Shown: one piece after another, positions 1 through 9,803 of the stretch | Layout: each line of letters opens with the position of its first letter | How positions within the stretch are numbered: the first letter of the stretch is position 1 | Made by a program: the position numbers and the translations under genes | Notes under the pieces: generated by a model | The model's input: the letters and a program-made list of their open reading frames with translations, nothing else | What the model was told of the DNA's origin: nothing | Database searches by the model: none | Assembly (NCBI GenBank): GCA_012512595.1 | Contig: JAAZDW010000007.1 | Coordinates: forward strand, 1-47,826 | DNA from: Erysipelothrix sp. | Lineage (GTDB): Bacteria; Bacillota_I; Bacilli_A; Erysipelotrichales; Erysipelotrichaceae | Direction of reading: 5' to 3' | DNA length: 47,826 bases

Positions 1-473
1 ATTTCTTTAGGATCTTTTATATCCTTACCTTGAAGTTCACTACCAACTTCAATTAGTTTGTTGGACATTTCCTTTAAGCCGCCACTTATTGTTAAAACTT
101 GCTCTTTAATCATTGTAGTTTGACGGTCTGTCATTTGATGCACAATACTAGCTGTGCTCATAAAGGAGAAAATGTCTTCTTCATATTTAAATTGGTTTTC
201 AACTTCCCACATTTTTTCAATGTTCTCTATTGAAAGTAGTTCATCTTGGTCACCTTCAAATAAAATTAAAATTGAATCTCCACCAAAATTGTCTTCCATT
301 ACTTTATTAGATATATAGGCAGATGAATTAACATCGACTAAGGTTTCACTTCCTGTTGCCATTTTAACATTGATTGCGCCAACTATTAATAGGGCAAACG
401 TTAAAATTGTTAAGAGTAAAACCTTAAATGGAGATTTTTGAATACGACCTCCAAGTTTATTAAATAAATTCAT
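1..473 (-). CDS. MMPL/RND-family transporter, N-terminal part (runs off left edge)
   Basis: Open minus-strand frame from ATG at 473 to window start, absent from ORF track because no stop in window; translation MNLFNKLGGRIQKSPFKVLLLTILTLLIVGAINVKM...DVNSSAYISNKVMEDNFGGDSILILFEGD is typical of MMPL transporters; directly downstream of a TetR gene. Confidence 0.8.
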   Translation of the reverse strand, partial: MNLFNKLGGRIQKSPFKVLLLTILTFALLIVGAINVKMATGSETLVDVNSSAYISNKVMEDNFGGDSILILFEGDQDELLSIENIEKMWEVENQFKYEEDIFSFMSTASIVHQMTDRQTTMIKEQVLTISGGLKEMSNKLIEVGSELQGKDIKDPKE

Positions 474-491
474 TCTAAATCAACCTCTCTG

Positions 492-1049
492 TTAGTCTTT
501 TATAATTAAGTTTATTGTTTCTTGAATAAAGCTGTTTATTCTTTCTTCGTCTTGTTCTGGTAAATATAAAAAGGATAGAATTCCGCCAATTAAGACTCGC
601 ATTACAAATTGCTCATCATCAATAGATAAACCAATGTTTTTAATTGTTTCTTTTAAGATTAAAGATATTTTTTCAATATAGTTAATACCTTCCAAATCAG
701 TATTAATTTGACTTTCCATTAATAACAACTTAATAACTTCTCGGTTTTTGGATACTAATTTTATTCTTTCAAATAAGATATATTCTAATTGTTGTTTTTT
801 GGTTAAGTTTTTAGATGCTGTGATTGATTCTTTTAAAGTTGTAAAAACGATTGGTTCAACACTTAATCTAAAGATATCTTTTTTAGAATCAAAGTGTCTA
901 AATAAAGTAACTTCGGATATGTTAGCTGCTTTTGCAATCTCTAAAGTAGTGGCACCGTTGTAACCTTTTTCAACAAAGACATTTATAGCTGCCGATAAGA
1001 TCTGTTTTTGTCGGTCTTCTTTTGTCATTCTGGTAGTTTGTTTTTCCAT
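492..1049 (-). CDS. TetR/AcrR family transcriptional regulator
   Basis: N-terminal HTH RQKQILSAAINVFVEKGYNGATTLEIAKAANISEVTLFRHFDSKKDIF; SD AAGGAG before ATG. Confidence 0.93.
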   Translation of the reverse strand: MEKQTTRMTKEDRQKQILSAAINVFVEKGYNGATTLEIAKAANISEVTLFRHFDSKKDIFRLSVEPIVFTTLKESITASKNLTKKQQLEYILFERIKLVSKNREVIKLLLMESQINTDLEGINYIEKISLILKETIKNIGLSIDDEQFVMRVLIGGILSFLYLPEQDEERINSFIQETINLIIKD

Positions 1050-1064
1050 ATTCTCGTCTCCTTA

Positions 1065-1112
1065 TGTAAGTACATACTTACACATGATACATCAAAGGTA
1101 TTTTTGTGTCAA
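1065..1112 (-). promoter_or_regulatory. Sigma-A promoter with perfect TetR-type operator for the TetR-MMPL operon
   Basis: Minus strand TTGACA (1112-1107), 17 bp, TATCAT (1089-1084), then perfect dyad TGTAAGTA-CA-TACTTACA at 1065-1082 covering the predicted +1. Confidence 0.75.
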
Positions 1113-1208
1113 CAAGAAGTTTAAATACATATAAATAATCTAAAAAAATAATCCAATTAGCGAGTATCAGAGACTAGGTATAGTATAATATGAATAGGAA
1201 GTGATTTT

Positions 1209-1796
1209 ATGAAGAGATTAATTATGATTTTATTAAGCTTAACAATGGTGTTTAGCCTTGTTGCTTGTAGAGATAAGCAAGAAACAGCGGAACAAGCAGT
1301 TAATAATGCCTTAACTGCCGTCCAAAAATTGGATATAATAACAATGGCAAAATATATTGACTTAGATAAAATAAAAGATCAACAATTACCAGGAGACTTT
1401 GATATTGACATTAGTGATATCGATAAGGAAGACATTGAAAAAGTTAAACTATTGGTAAAAAACTTTGACTTTGAAATCATCGAGTCTAATGAAAAAGAAA
1501 ATAGTGCAATCGTAAAAGTAAAGATAACAAATTTAGATATGCGTGAAATCTTTAAGGAATATTTTATGTATGCCTTAGGCTTAGTATTTACCGAAAGTGA
1601 TGAAAATATAATTGAAGAAAAACTAGAAGCTAAATTTGTGGAACTCCTTGATACAACTGACTTGAAACTTGCCAGTCAAGAGGTTGACATTGCCTTAAAT
1701 AAAATTGAAGGTAATTGGAAACTTGATCTTAACCAAACTGCATTAGATGCAATCTTGGGTGGCCTTATGGATATCGCTAATAAATTTGACTATTAA
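1209..1796 (+). CDS. Putative lipoprotein (hypothetical)
   Basis: Signal peptide with lipobox LVAC (MKRLIMILLSLTMVFSLVAC); SD AGGAAGTGATTTT-ATG. Confidence 0.8.
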   Translation: MKRLIMILLSLTMVFSLVACRDKQETAEQAVNNALTAVQKLDIITMAKYIDLDKIKDQQLPGDFDIDISDIDKEDIEKVKLLVKNFDFEIIESNEKENSAIVKVKITNLDMREIFKEYFMYALGLVFTESDENIIEEKLEAKFVELLDTTDLKLASQEVDIALNKIEGNWKLDLNQTALDAILGGLMDIANKFDY

Positions 1797-1843
1797 AAAA
1801 GAAGACTCTCTAGTTTATTGTAAACTATGGGGTCTTCTTTTTA
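1796..1843. terminator. Bidirectional intrinsic terminator
   Basis: AAAAAGAAGAC...TAGTTTA-ttg-TAAACTA...GTCTTCTTTTT between convergent genes. Confidence 0.8.
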
Positions 1844-1866
1844 TCTGACTTTTATTAAATTATAAA

Positions 1867-2784
1867 CTAGTTACTTAATACTTCGTCTTCATAAGGAAGG
1901 GCTTCAATAGCTCCATGTTTTGTACATACAATCGCCCCAACTTTATTAGCAAAATAGACAGCTTTTTCTAGCTCATAGTCATCTTTTACAATCTTGCTTA
2001 ATAAGGCACCTACAAAGGCATCACCAGCACCGGTAGAATCAACTTGTTTAATTTTTACAGTGTCAATATAATAAAAATTTTTATTTTCTAAGACTATGGT
2101 ACCTTTTGGGCCTAGGGTTACAAAAAAGGTCGCCTTGGAATTCTTGCTAAGGTTTATAAGACTTTCTTCAAGTTCTTGGTTATTTTGAATATTTTTTGAG
2201 GTAATTAGGGCAACTTCTTCTAAGCTAAGTTTGACAAAGTTGGCTCTTTTTATAAAGTAGAGAGAATCTTTAATAAATTGATCGATATCTTTAACCAAGT
2301 CCTCGCGAAAGTTTGGGTCAAAACTTACTAGATTATTGTTAGTTGTTGCATTATCTAAAAGCTTAAAGTAACTTTTTTTTAGATTTCCGCCTAAAAAGGC
2401 CGTAGCCGATCCAAAGTGGATAATGCTATTAATTAACTTTAAATCCTTAATCTTATAATCGCCATCTGAACCGCGATTAAATGAAAAATATCTTTCACCT
2501 TCTTCATCTAAGCCGACCCAGGCAATTGTAGTCTTCCCTGAGTAATTGGTATGATTTAGATTAACATTGTTTTCTAGTAAAGTATTTTTTAAGTAATCAC
2601 CAAAGTAGTCAGTGCCAATAGTCCCTAAAAAACTAACATTTGCCCCAAGTCTGGCGGCAGCGATTGCAACGTTTGCCGAGGCGCCTCCAAATTTTTTCTC
2701 AAATTTAGTTGCATAGACAAGACCTTTGTGTTCAACATCAATTAAATCTACAAGTACTTCACCAATAACATAGATATCTTTCAT
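1867..2784 (-). CDS. PfkB-family carbohydrate kinase (fructokinase-like)
   Basis: GGASANVAIAAARLG and DSTGAGDAFVGALL signature motifs. Confidence 0.93.
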   Translation of the reverse strand: MKDIYVIGEVLVDLIDVEHKGLVYATKFEKKFGGASANVAIAAARLGANVSFLGTIGTDYFGDYLKNTLLENNVNLNHTNYSGKTTIAWVGLDEEGERYFSFNRGSDGDYKIKDLKLINSIIHFGSATAFLGGNLKKSYFKLLDNATTNNNLVSFDPNFREDLVKDIDQFIKDSLYFIKRANFVKLSLEEVALITSKNIQNNQELEESLINLSKNSKATFFVTLGPKGTIVLENKNFYYIDTVKIKQVDSTGAGDAFVGALLSKIVKDDYELEKAVYFANKVGAIVCTKHGAIEALPYEDEVLSN

Positions 2785-2961
2785 AGTGTCCTCCTAAAAT
2801 CTAACAGTAGCAAAATTTATAACTTATTGCAATATAAGCGGCTCACATTATTAATCATGGTCAGATATTGCTAAATTTATTATATAAAAGATTGTTAAAC
2901 TTTTAAAGATTCTCAAGTTTATTATAATATATGTATAAATCAACCTGAAAGGAGGGATTAC

Positions 2962-3156
2962 ATGAATAAAGATACATTGGAAGGTAAATGGGAACAACTA
3001 AAAGGTAATGTCCAAAAACAATGGGGCAAATTAACTAATGATGACTTAGATGTTATCAAAGGCGATGCTAAAATTTTAGCTGGTAAAGTCCAAGAAAGAT
3101 ATGGCATTACTAAAGAAGAAGCAGAAAAACAAGTAGAAGATTTCGATTGGAAGTAA
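2962..3156 (+). CDS. CsbD family protein
   Basis: MNKDTLEGKWEQLKGNVQKQWGKLTNDDLDVIKGDAKILAGKVQERYGITKEEAEKQVEDF. Confidence 0.93.
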   Translation: MNKDTLEGKWEQLKGNVQKQWGKLTNDDLDVIKGDAKILAGKVQERYGITKEEAEKQVEDFDWK

Positions 3157-3200
3157 ACTGTTAAAATAATTAAACAGTGATTAACAAGTAAAATCTAAAT

Positions 3201-3244
3201 AAACCACAGTTATAGATTATCTAATCTAATTAGCTGTGGTTTTT
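3201..3244 (+). terminator. Intrinsic terminator
   Basis: AAACCACAG...CTGTGGTTTTT. Confidence 0.75.
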
Positions 3245-3271
3245 CAATTTATAACATTGTTCGCTTCTCTA

Positions 3272-3321
3272 TTGACCAGTCAGGTCAAATAAGATATAAT
3301 TAATTTGACCTGACTGGTCGA
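3272..3321 (+). promoter_or_regulatory. Sigma-A promoter embedded in a double TetR-type operator
   Basis: TTGACC (3272-3277), 17 bp, TATAAT (3295-3300); 17-bp perfect inverted repeat GACCAGTCAGGTCAAAT (3274-3290) / ATTTGACCTGACTGGTC (3303-3319). Confidence 0.85.
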
Positions 3322-3341
3322 TAAATTTAAAGACAAAGGAA

Positions 3342-3965
3342 GTGATTAAAATTGAAAATTTATTAACTAACGTAAATGAAGATAAAAGAGAAAGAATAAT
3401 CAACAGTGCGCTTAAAGAATTTAGTTTAAATACTTTTGATAAGGCTTCAACAAATGTTATCGTAAAAGATGCTGCTGTCTCTAAAGGGACTCTTTTTCAC
3501 TACTTTGGCAGCAAAGAAAAACTCTATAAATATTTGGAGTATTTCTCAGTTAATGTAATTAGTGAGGCAATATTAAAAGATCTTAATTGGGATGAAAAGG
3601 ATATCTTTTTAAGATTAAAAAGAATAATAATGACAAAACTTAAAGTTTTTATAAAGTATCCATATTTAGCGGATTTTTCAGTAGTAGTTTTTAAAGATAA
3701 GAGTCCAAAAGATATCATGCTTATTGATCCTACTTTGCCACAAGACTTATATAGTCAAATCTACACATATAATATTGACATGACATTATTTAAAGAAGAC
3801 ATAGATATTAGTAGAGCTATCAATATTGTTATGTGGACAATGGAGAAATATACAGATAACCTAAGAATCGAGTTAGATACTTCTGATTCGCAGATAGATT
3901 TTAAGCAAATAGAAAAAGAGTTATATGTCTATATGGATATATTAAAAGGATGTTTTTATAAATAA
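3342..3965 (+). CDS. TetR family transcriptional regulator of the adjacent ABC cluster; true start may be ATT at 3351
   Basis: KRERIINSALKEFSLNTFDKASTNVIVKDAAVSKGTLFHYFGSKEKLYKYL; the GTG at 3342 lies inside the SD AAGGAAGTGAT. Confidence 0.92.
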   Translation: MIKIENLLTNVNEDKRERIINSALKEFSLNTFDKASTNVIVKDAAVSKGTLFHYFGSKEKLYKYLEYFSVNVISEAILKDLNWDEKDIFLRLKRIIMTKLKVFIKYPYLADFSVVVFKDKSPKDIMLIDPTLPQDLYSQIYTYNIDMTLFKEDIDISRAINIVMWTMEKYTDNLRIELDTSDSQIDFKQIEKELYVYMDILKGCFYK

Positions 3966-3994
3966 GATAATTATTAGGGAAAGGGAGTTTACAG

Positions 3995-4849
3995 ATGATT
4001 AGTGTTAAAAACTTATCACATTCATACAATAATGATGGCAAACATCAACTAAAAGATATTAGCTTTGAAGTAAAAAAAGGGGAAGTCTTTGGTTTTTTAG
4101 GCCCATCAGGAGCTGGTAAGTCAACAACTCAAAATATATTAACAGGATTACTACAACCACAAAGTGGACAAGTAACTGTTGCGGGCTATAGTTTAAAGAA
4201 TCTTTCTAAAGATTTATTTAATGAAATTGGAATGAGCTTTGAGCAATCCAATGTTTATAGTAAATTAACCGCAAAGGAAAATTTAGATTTTTATGCAAAA
4301 CTTTTTGATGTTGAAACAGTTGATTCATTAGAATTATTAAAGATGGTTGGTCTCAAGGATAAAAAAGATGACAGAGCCGGCGAGTTTTCAAAAGGGATGA
4401 AGCATCGACTAACTTTTGCCAGATCAATGATTAATAATCCAAAGCTTTGGTTTTTAGATGAACCAACCACGGGCCTTGACCCATCCATTGCAGCCGATAT
4501 TAAGGATATTATTAAACAAAAAAATGATGAGGGTGTAACTATCTTTTTAACAACGCACAATATGTTTATAGCCGACGAATTATGTGACCGTGTTGCCTTT
4601 ATAGTTGATGGGGAAATAAAGTTAATTGACTCACCTGATAATCTAAAATTAGAGTATGGGGACAAGTTAGTTGAAGTAGAATACGTCGATAAAGATAACG
4701 TAGTTAAAAAAACATTTTCGACAGTTTTAAAAGCGGACAAAACAAGCTTACAAGATATTATTGAAAACTATGAAATTATAACAATGCACACAAAAGAAGC
4801 AACCCTTGAAGAAATATTTATAAAAGTAACGGGAAGGGAATTAGTCTAG
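3995..4849 (+). CDS. ABC transporter ATP-binding protein
   Basis: Walker A GPSGAGKST, signature EFSKGMKHRL, Walker B LWFLDEPTTGLDP. Confidence 0.95.
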   Translation: MISVKNLSHSYNNDGKHQLKDISFEVKKGEVFGFLGPSGAGKSTTQNILTGLLQPQSGQVTVAGYSLKNLSKDLFNEIGMSFEQSNVYSKLTAKENLDFYAKLFDVETVDSLELLKMVGLKDKKDDRAGEFSKGMKHRLTFARSMINNPKLWFLDEPTTGLDPSIAADIKDIIKQKNDEGVTIFLTTHNMFIADELCDRVAFIVDGEIKLIDSPDNLKLEYGDKLVEVEYVDKDNVVKKTFSTVLKADKTSLQDIIENYEIITMHTKEATLEEIFIKVTGRELV

Positions 4850-5959
4850 ATGAAGCTGTTTTCAAGTTTTGTAAAAGAGTTAAAATTAGCTTCTCGAGGC
4901 TTTTACTTTTACATTGAAATTTTTATGGCGGTCTTAATTTTAGTCGTGTTTTTATTTGTGGTTCCAGATAATTTTGAAAATAAACAAAGTGAATATATTT
5001 ATCTCGATATGCCAAGTGAGGTTAGTACTGTATATAAAGAATCAATCTTAGCTTTTACAATTAATAACAAAGCCGAAACAATTGATATAAAAATCAATAA
5101 ACAAGATAAAAAAGCAACTTTGTATAATTTAGAAGATAAAGACATATATATTATGAATAGTCGAAGTGATGCAATTTATTTGGCTGATGTAGAAAGTAAA
5201 ATTGTCGCAGTTGTAAGTAGTGATAGTGAGTATAATTTTAATTATACATACTATCTCCAAGGTTATGAGTCAACTAAATATAAAAACTTACTAAAAATTA
5301 TCCATGTTGAAGCTGATGACACTCTTGAAATGACGATGAAAAACCAAGATGTCAGACCTTTAATAAGCAATGTACTAACACTTTCAGATCGTGAGAATAT
5401 GATTCCAGCCGTTTTAGTCTTTAATGGATCTTTAATGGGATTATTCATTATTGCAGCCTATGTCTTTTTGGATAAACAAGAAGGCGTCATTAAGGCATTT
5501 GCGATTACACCAACTCCTGTTTGGCAGTATTTAATGAGCAAGGTTTTTGTTATTATGGTCACTTCAATTGTATCAAGCTTGATTGTCATAGTACCAATTA
5601 TGGGAATACAGCCAAATTATTTACAGCTTTTGATCACCTTAATCGCAACCGCATTTTTCTCATCATCACTTGGGCTTTTATTGGCTAGTTTCTATGACAA
5701 CATTATGAAGGCTTTTGGAGCCATCTACATCTTAATGATGGCGATGTTACTTCCAAGTATTGCATATTTTTTACCAACTTGGAGTCCAGATTTTTTAAAG
5801 TTTATCCCTACTTATTCAATGTTGGAAAGCTTTAAATCAATAATTATTGGCAATGGCGATTGGTTATATGTCTTATCTGTAGCTGGTGGTTTTATGTTTA
5901 TAGGCGTAGTTTTATTTGTAATATCAAATACTCGTTATAAAAAAACAATGATAGGGTAA
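4850..5959 (+). CDS. ABC-2 type transporter permease
   Basis: N-terminal TM, large extracytoplasmic loop, 5-6 C-terminal TMs; ATG directly after upstream stop codon. Confidence 0.85.
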   Translation: MKLFSSFVKELKLASRGFYFYIEIFMAVLILVVFLFVVPDNFENKQSEYIYLDMPSEVSTVYKESILAFTINNKAETIDIKINKQDKKATLYNLEDKDIYIMNSRSDAIYLADVESKIVAVVSSDSEYNFNYTYYLQGYESTKYKNLLKIIHVEADDTLEMTMKNQDVRPLISNVLTLSDRENMIPAVLVFNGSLMGLFIIAAYVFLDKQEGVIKAFAITPTPVWQYLMSKVFVIMVTSIVSSLIVIVPIMGIQPNYLQLLITLIATAFFSSSLGLLLASFYDNIMKAFGAIYILMMAMLLPSIAYFLPTWSPDFLKFIPTYSMLESFKSIIIGNGDWLYVLSVAGGFMFIGVVLFVISNTRYKKTMIG

Positions 5960-5970
5960 GGGGATGACTT

Positions 5971-6972
5971 ATGTTAAAAAGAATATGGACAATATTTAAA
6001 AGAGATTTAAAAGTAAACTCAAAAGATTTTATATCCTTGTATATATTAGCAGCGCCAATAATTTTTGCGCTAGCGATTAACATCTTTACACCCGGAATCA
6101 ATGATACAACTGTTAATCTTGCAATGATCAAAAATGACAACCCAAAGCAGGTAGAATATTTTCAACAATTTGCGAATGTAGAAGTATTTGATAATTTTGA
6201 ACAGATACAAGCCAGGGTTAAAGAAAGAGATGCAATGGTAGGTATTATCCCCAAAGATGATAAGTACTACATTATGACCCAAGGTAATGAGCCGGAGGCA
6301 ATAATTGAGTATGCTAAACTTTTAAACAGTTTTTATGAATTGGATGTTAAGATTGAAGATTCAAATGCACAACTTATAGAATTAAACCGCACTGTACCAC
6401 CACTTAAAAAAACCTTGGTTAATGTCATGATTCTTATGATATCAGTCCTTGGTGGAATGCTAATTGCTTTAAATATTGTTGAAGAGAAGGTTGATAATAC
6501 CTTAAGCGCTATAAATCTAACGCCCACATCAAGAACTACCTTTATTTTAGGTAAAAGTGTGATTGGAGTTATTTTATCAGTCTTTGGATCAATCGCCTTA
6601 ATTTTAATTACCGGTTTTACAAGTATTAATATCTTTCAGTTGATTTTAGTTGTTTTAGTTAGTAGTTTACTATCAATCTTAGTTGGCTTTATTCAAGGCT
6701 TAACTAATGAAGATATTATGTCAGCAGCCGGTAGTATAAAATTATTATTCTTACCATTAATTGTTGCTGTTGTCGCAATTGAAATGTTAGCTGATAAGTG
6801 GCAAAAATTCTTTTACTGGAATCCATTTTATTGGGCTTACAAGGCAAATGATTTAATATTATCACAAAGTAAAAGTTGGAGTTTAATACTTATGTATTGT
6901 AGTATCGTACTAGTTTTGAGTAGTTTAGTATTTTTACTACTAGCACCAAAAATTAGAAAAGGATTAGAATAG
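5971..6972 (+). CDS. ABC-2 type transporter permease
   Basis: Similar topology (NVMILMISVLGGMLIALNIVEEKVDNTLSAINLTPTSRTTFILGKS); same operon. Confidence 0.87.
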   Translation: MLKRIWTIFKRDLKVNSKDFISLYILAAPIIFALAINIFTPGINDTTVNLAMIKNDNPKQVEYFQQFANVEVFDNFEQIQARVKERDAMVGIIPKDDKYYIMTQGNEPEAIIEYAKLLNSFYELDVKIEDSNAQLIELNRTVPPLKKTLVNVMILMISVLGGMLIALNIVEEKVDNTLSAINLTPTSRTTFILGKSVIGVILSVFGSIALILITGFTSINIFQLILVVLVSSLLSILVGFIQGLTNEDIMSAAGSIKLLFLPLIVAVVAIEMLADKWQKFFYWNPFYWAYKANDLILSQSKSWSLILMYCSIVLVLSSLVFLLLAPKIRKGLE

Positions 6973-6982
6973 GAGAAAAATT

Positions 6983-7189
6983 ATGAATACAAATGCACTG
7001 TTTGGAATACTTGCTTTAGTTTACGCGGGATTGGTATTTTTTATAACTTATAAAAAGCCAAAAAATATCTGGGGTATAGCTAAAATTAGAGGCTTTGAAA
7101 AAGTTCTAGGAGAGAAAGGTACAGAAATATTTTTCTACGCTTTTGGTACTTTAGCCGTAGCTCTTGGAATATGGTTAATGACTAAGTAA
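6983..7189 (+). CDS. Small two-TM hypothetical protein
   Basis: 68 aa, 10 bp after upstream stop with SD AGGAGAAAAATT-ATG. Confidence 0.65.
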   Translation: MNTNALFGILALVYAGLVFFITYKKPKNIWGIAKIRGFEKVLGEKGTEIFFYAFGTLAVALGIWLMTK

Positions 7190-7275
7190 AAAATGATTTT
7201 AATTTAGCTTTGGTATTTAATTAAACTAATGCTAATTTCTAATCAAGCAAAAAAAATGCAAAAAGGAGGTTATGT

Positions 7276-8148
7276 ATGGATATAATTGAAATCAATAACT
7301 TAACAAAATACTATGGAAGTAATCTAGGGATAAAAGATGTCAACTTAAGAGTAAAAAAAGGCGAGATTTTTGGCTTTATTGGACCAAATGGAGCTGGTAA
7401 ATCAACAACAATTAGACTTTTAATGGGACTTATTTATCCAACCTCAGGAGAGGCAAAGCTATTTAATAAAGATACGATAAAATTTGGTGCAAAACTCAGA
7501 AAAGATGTTGGCTATCTTCCGGCTGAAATATTTTACTATGACAAGATGAAGGTTAGAGATTTATTAAATTATTCAGCAAGTTTTTATGATAAAGACTGTA
7601 GTAAAAGAATCAAGGAATTGTCAGAGATTATGGAATTGGACTTAGATAGAAGGATTGAAGACTTATCTTATGGTAATAAGAAAAAAGTAGGGATTGTCCA
7701 AGGTCTGCTGCATGAGCCAAAACTAATTATCTTAGATGAGCCAACGGGCGGTTTAGATCCTTTGATGCAACAAAAGTTTTTTGAAATAATTAGAGAAGAA
7801 AATAGAAAAGGCGCGACAGTCTTTTTTTCATCACACATTTTAGGTGAGGTTCAGCAATTATGTGACCGTGTCGCAATAATTAAAGATGGCTCAATTATTG
7901 AGGTTGCGGATGTAAAAATGTTAAGAGAAAACAACTATAAAAAAATCGCTGTTTATGGTTTAAATCTTGATAAAAGTATTTTTAACATAACAGGGGTTAC
8001 TAACCTTGTTTCAAAACACAATAAAATAAGTTTCTTTTATAAGGGTGATGTAAACGTTATTACTCAAGTTATTAGTAAAATTGTGGTAAGTGATGTAAAT
8101 ATGGAAGAGCCAACCTTAGAAGAAATATTTATGCACTATTATGAATAG
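7276..8148 (+). CDS. ABC transporter ATP-binding protein
   Basis: GPNGAGKST, DLSYGNKKKVGIVQ, LIILDEPTGGLDP; SD AAAAGGAGGT. Confidence 0.95.
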   Translation: MDIIEINNLTKYYGSNLGIKDVNLRVKKGEIFGFIGPNGAGKSTTIRLLMGLIYPTSGEAKLFNKDTIKFGAKLRKDVGYLPAEIFYYDKMKVRDLLNYSASFYDKDCSKRIKELSEIMELDLDRRIEDLSYGNKKKVGIVQGLLHEPKLIILDEPTGGLDPLMQQKFFEIIREENRKGATVFFSSHILGEVQQLCDRVAIIKDGSIIEVADVKMLRENNYKKIAVYGLNLDKSIFNITGVTNLVSKHNKISFFYKGDVNVITQVISKIVVSDVNMEEPTLEEIFMHYYE

Positions 8149-8194
8149 ACGATAACTTCAGAAATAAACCAATTTAGAAAAAGGTGGTAAAAAG

Positions 8195-8998
8195 ATGAAT
8201 ATATTTAAACATGAGTTTAATAAAAATAAAAAATCAGTAATTATATGGTCGCTCTCATTAGCAGCTTTTATGATTTTCTATATGGCTTTTTTTCCGATTA
8301 TGGCGCAAGACACTAAAACCTTTGACTCGGTGATGAATAGTTTTCCCAAAGAAATGTTACAAGCACTTGGTTTAAGAGCTGGTTTATCATTAGCGAGTTT
8401 ATTAGGCTTTTTTACACTAACATTTTCAATGTTACAGCTAGCGATTGCGATTCAAAGTGCGACCTATGGCTTTGCAATTCTATCTGAAGAAGAGCGCGAA
8501 CTTACGGCTGACTTTCTCTTAAGCAAACCTGTCTCTAGAAATAAAATATATTTTAGCAAGTTTTTTGCAGCTTATTTAGGTTTAATAATTACTGCTTTTA
8601 TTGTATCCCTTAGTGTCTTTTTAGCCTTGAGATTATTTAATGGAGGTAGTCCTTATGAGAAAAACAATGTATTAATGTTAGTTTTAACCATTCCAATCTT
8701 TCAACTCTTATTTTTAAGTGTTGGGATGTTAGCATCCTTATTTTTTAAAAGAGTAAGATCTGTAATAAGTCTTTCAATGGGGCTTGCGATTGGGCTTTAT
8801 GTTATAAACTCAGTTAGAGGCATAGTTGATAGTAATATTATAGGCTATCTGAGCCCTTACTATTATTTTGAACCAGGCTCAATAGTGATAGATGGTCAAT
8901 ATGATTTAAAATTACTCATCCTTGCATTTTCAATTATAGTTATTTCTTTATTTTTTAGTTATACACTATATAATAAAAGGGATATCCATTCACTGTAG
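8195..8998 (+). CDS. ABC-2 type transporter permease
   Basis: 6-TM protein with EEERELTADFLLSKPVSRNKIYFSKF motif. Confidence 0.88.
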   Translation: MNIFKHEFNKNKKSVIIWSLSLAAFMIFYMAFFPIMAQDTKTFDSVMNSFPKEMLQALGLRAGLSLASLLGFFTLTFSMLQLAIAIQSATYGFAILSEEERELTADFLLSKPVSRNKIYFSKFFAAYLGLIITAFIVSLSVFLALRLFNGGSPYEKNNVLMLVLTIPIFQLLFLSVGMLASLFFKRVRSVISLSMGLAIGLYVINSVRGIVDSNIIGYLSPYYYFEPGSIVIDGQYDLKLLILAFSIIVISLFFSYTLYNKRDIHSL

Positions 8999-9008
8999 GA
9001 GGTAGAAG

Positions 9009-9803
9009 ATGAATATTGTTAAAAGAGAATTAAGAGCAAACTTAAAGCCAATGCTTATCTGGGCACTATCGATCGCATTTTTAGTAATAGTGTGGATGGT
9101 TGAATATAAATCATTTGCAGATAACCCAGCTATAAATGAATTTATGGATGCTTTACCACAAACTCTATTGAGTGTTCTTGGGATGCAAGACTTTACACTT
9201 ACTAACTTAAATGGTTTTATTGGCTCAATATCACTCTATCTTTACTTACTCCTTGGGGTCCAGGCTGTTTTATTAGGTAGTTTCATTATTTCAAAAGAAG
9301 AAAGTGATAAAACCGGCGAGTATTTATTTTCACTTCCAATAACAAGAGAAAGAGTCATTGTGGCTAAAATAATCGCAGCAACCATTAACCTGCTCTTTAT
9401 AAATATAATTGCCTTATTCGCAATGCTTACGGTTACTATGAACTATGATAAAGCTGCTAATTTTTACAGTTTTATTAGCTTAACATTTTTAGCGTTATTT
9501 ATAGTTCAAATGATATTTTTAAGTGTTGGGATGTTTGTGGCATCAGTAAATAAAAGACATAAAAAATCAGGAAATATATCAGTTTCAATTTTAATGGCGA
9601 CATTTTTAATTGCGTCTTTAATAAACATGGTTGATAAGCTAGATTTCCTAAAATGTTTTACTCCATTTAAATATTTTGAGACTGCGTATATTCAAAAGCA
9701 TATGAGCCTTGAACCAGTTTTTATTATAATATCAATAGTGATAATTATTATAGGCATTAGTAGCACACTTATTTATTACCCAAAGCGTGATCTTTATATT
9801 TAG
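9009..9803 (+). CDS. ABC-2 type transporter permease
   Basis: 6-TM protein with KEESDKTGEYLFSLPITRERVIVAK motif; paralog of 8195-8998. Confidence 0.88.
   Translation: MNIVKRELRANLKPMLIWALSIAFLVIVWMVEYKSFADNPAINEFMDALPQTLLSVLGMQDFTLTNLNGFIGSISLYLYLLLGVQAVLLGSFIISKEESDKTGEYLFSLPITRERVIVAKIIAATINLLFINIIALFAMLTVTMNYDKAANFYSFISLTFLALFIVQMIFLSVGMFVASVNKRHKKSGNISVSILMATFLIASLINMVDKLDFLKCFTPFKYFETAYIQKHMSLEPVFIIISIVIIIIGISSTLIYYPKRDLYI

Noticed and set aside
748-963. Plus-strand ORF 71 aa
   Set aside because: Antisense inside the TetR gene, no SD, composition typical of shadow ORFs
4291-4740. Minus-strand ORF 149 aa
   Set aside because: Antisense to the clear ABC ATPase; Ser-rich shadow translation
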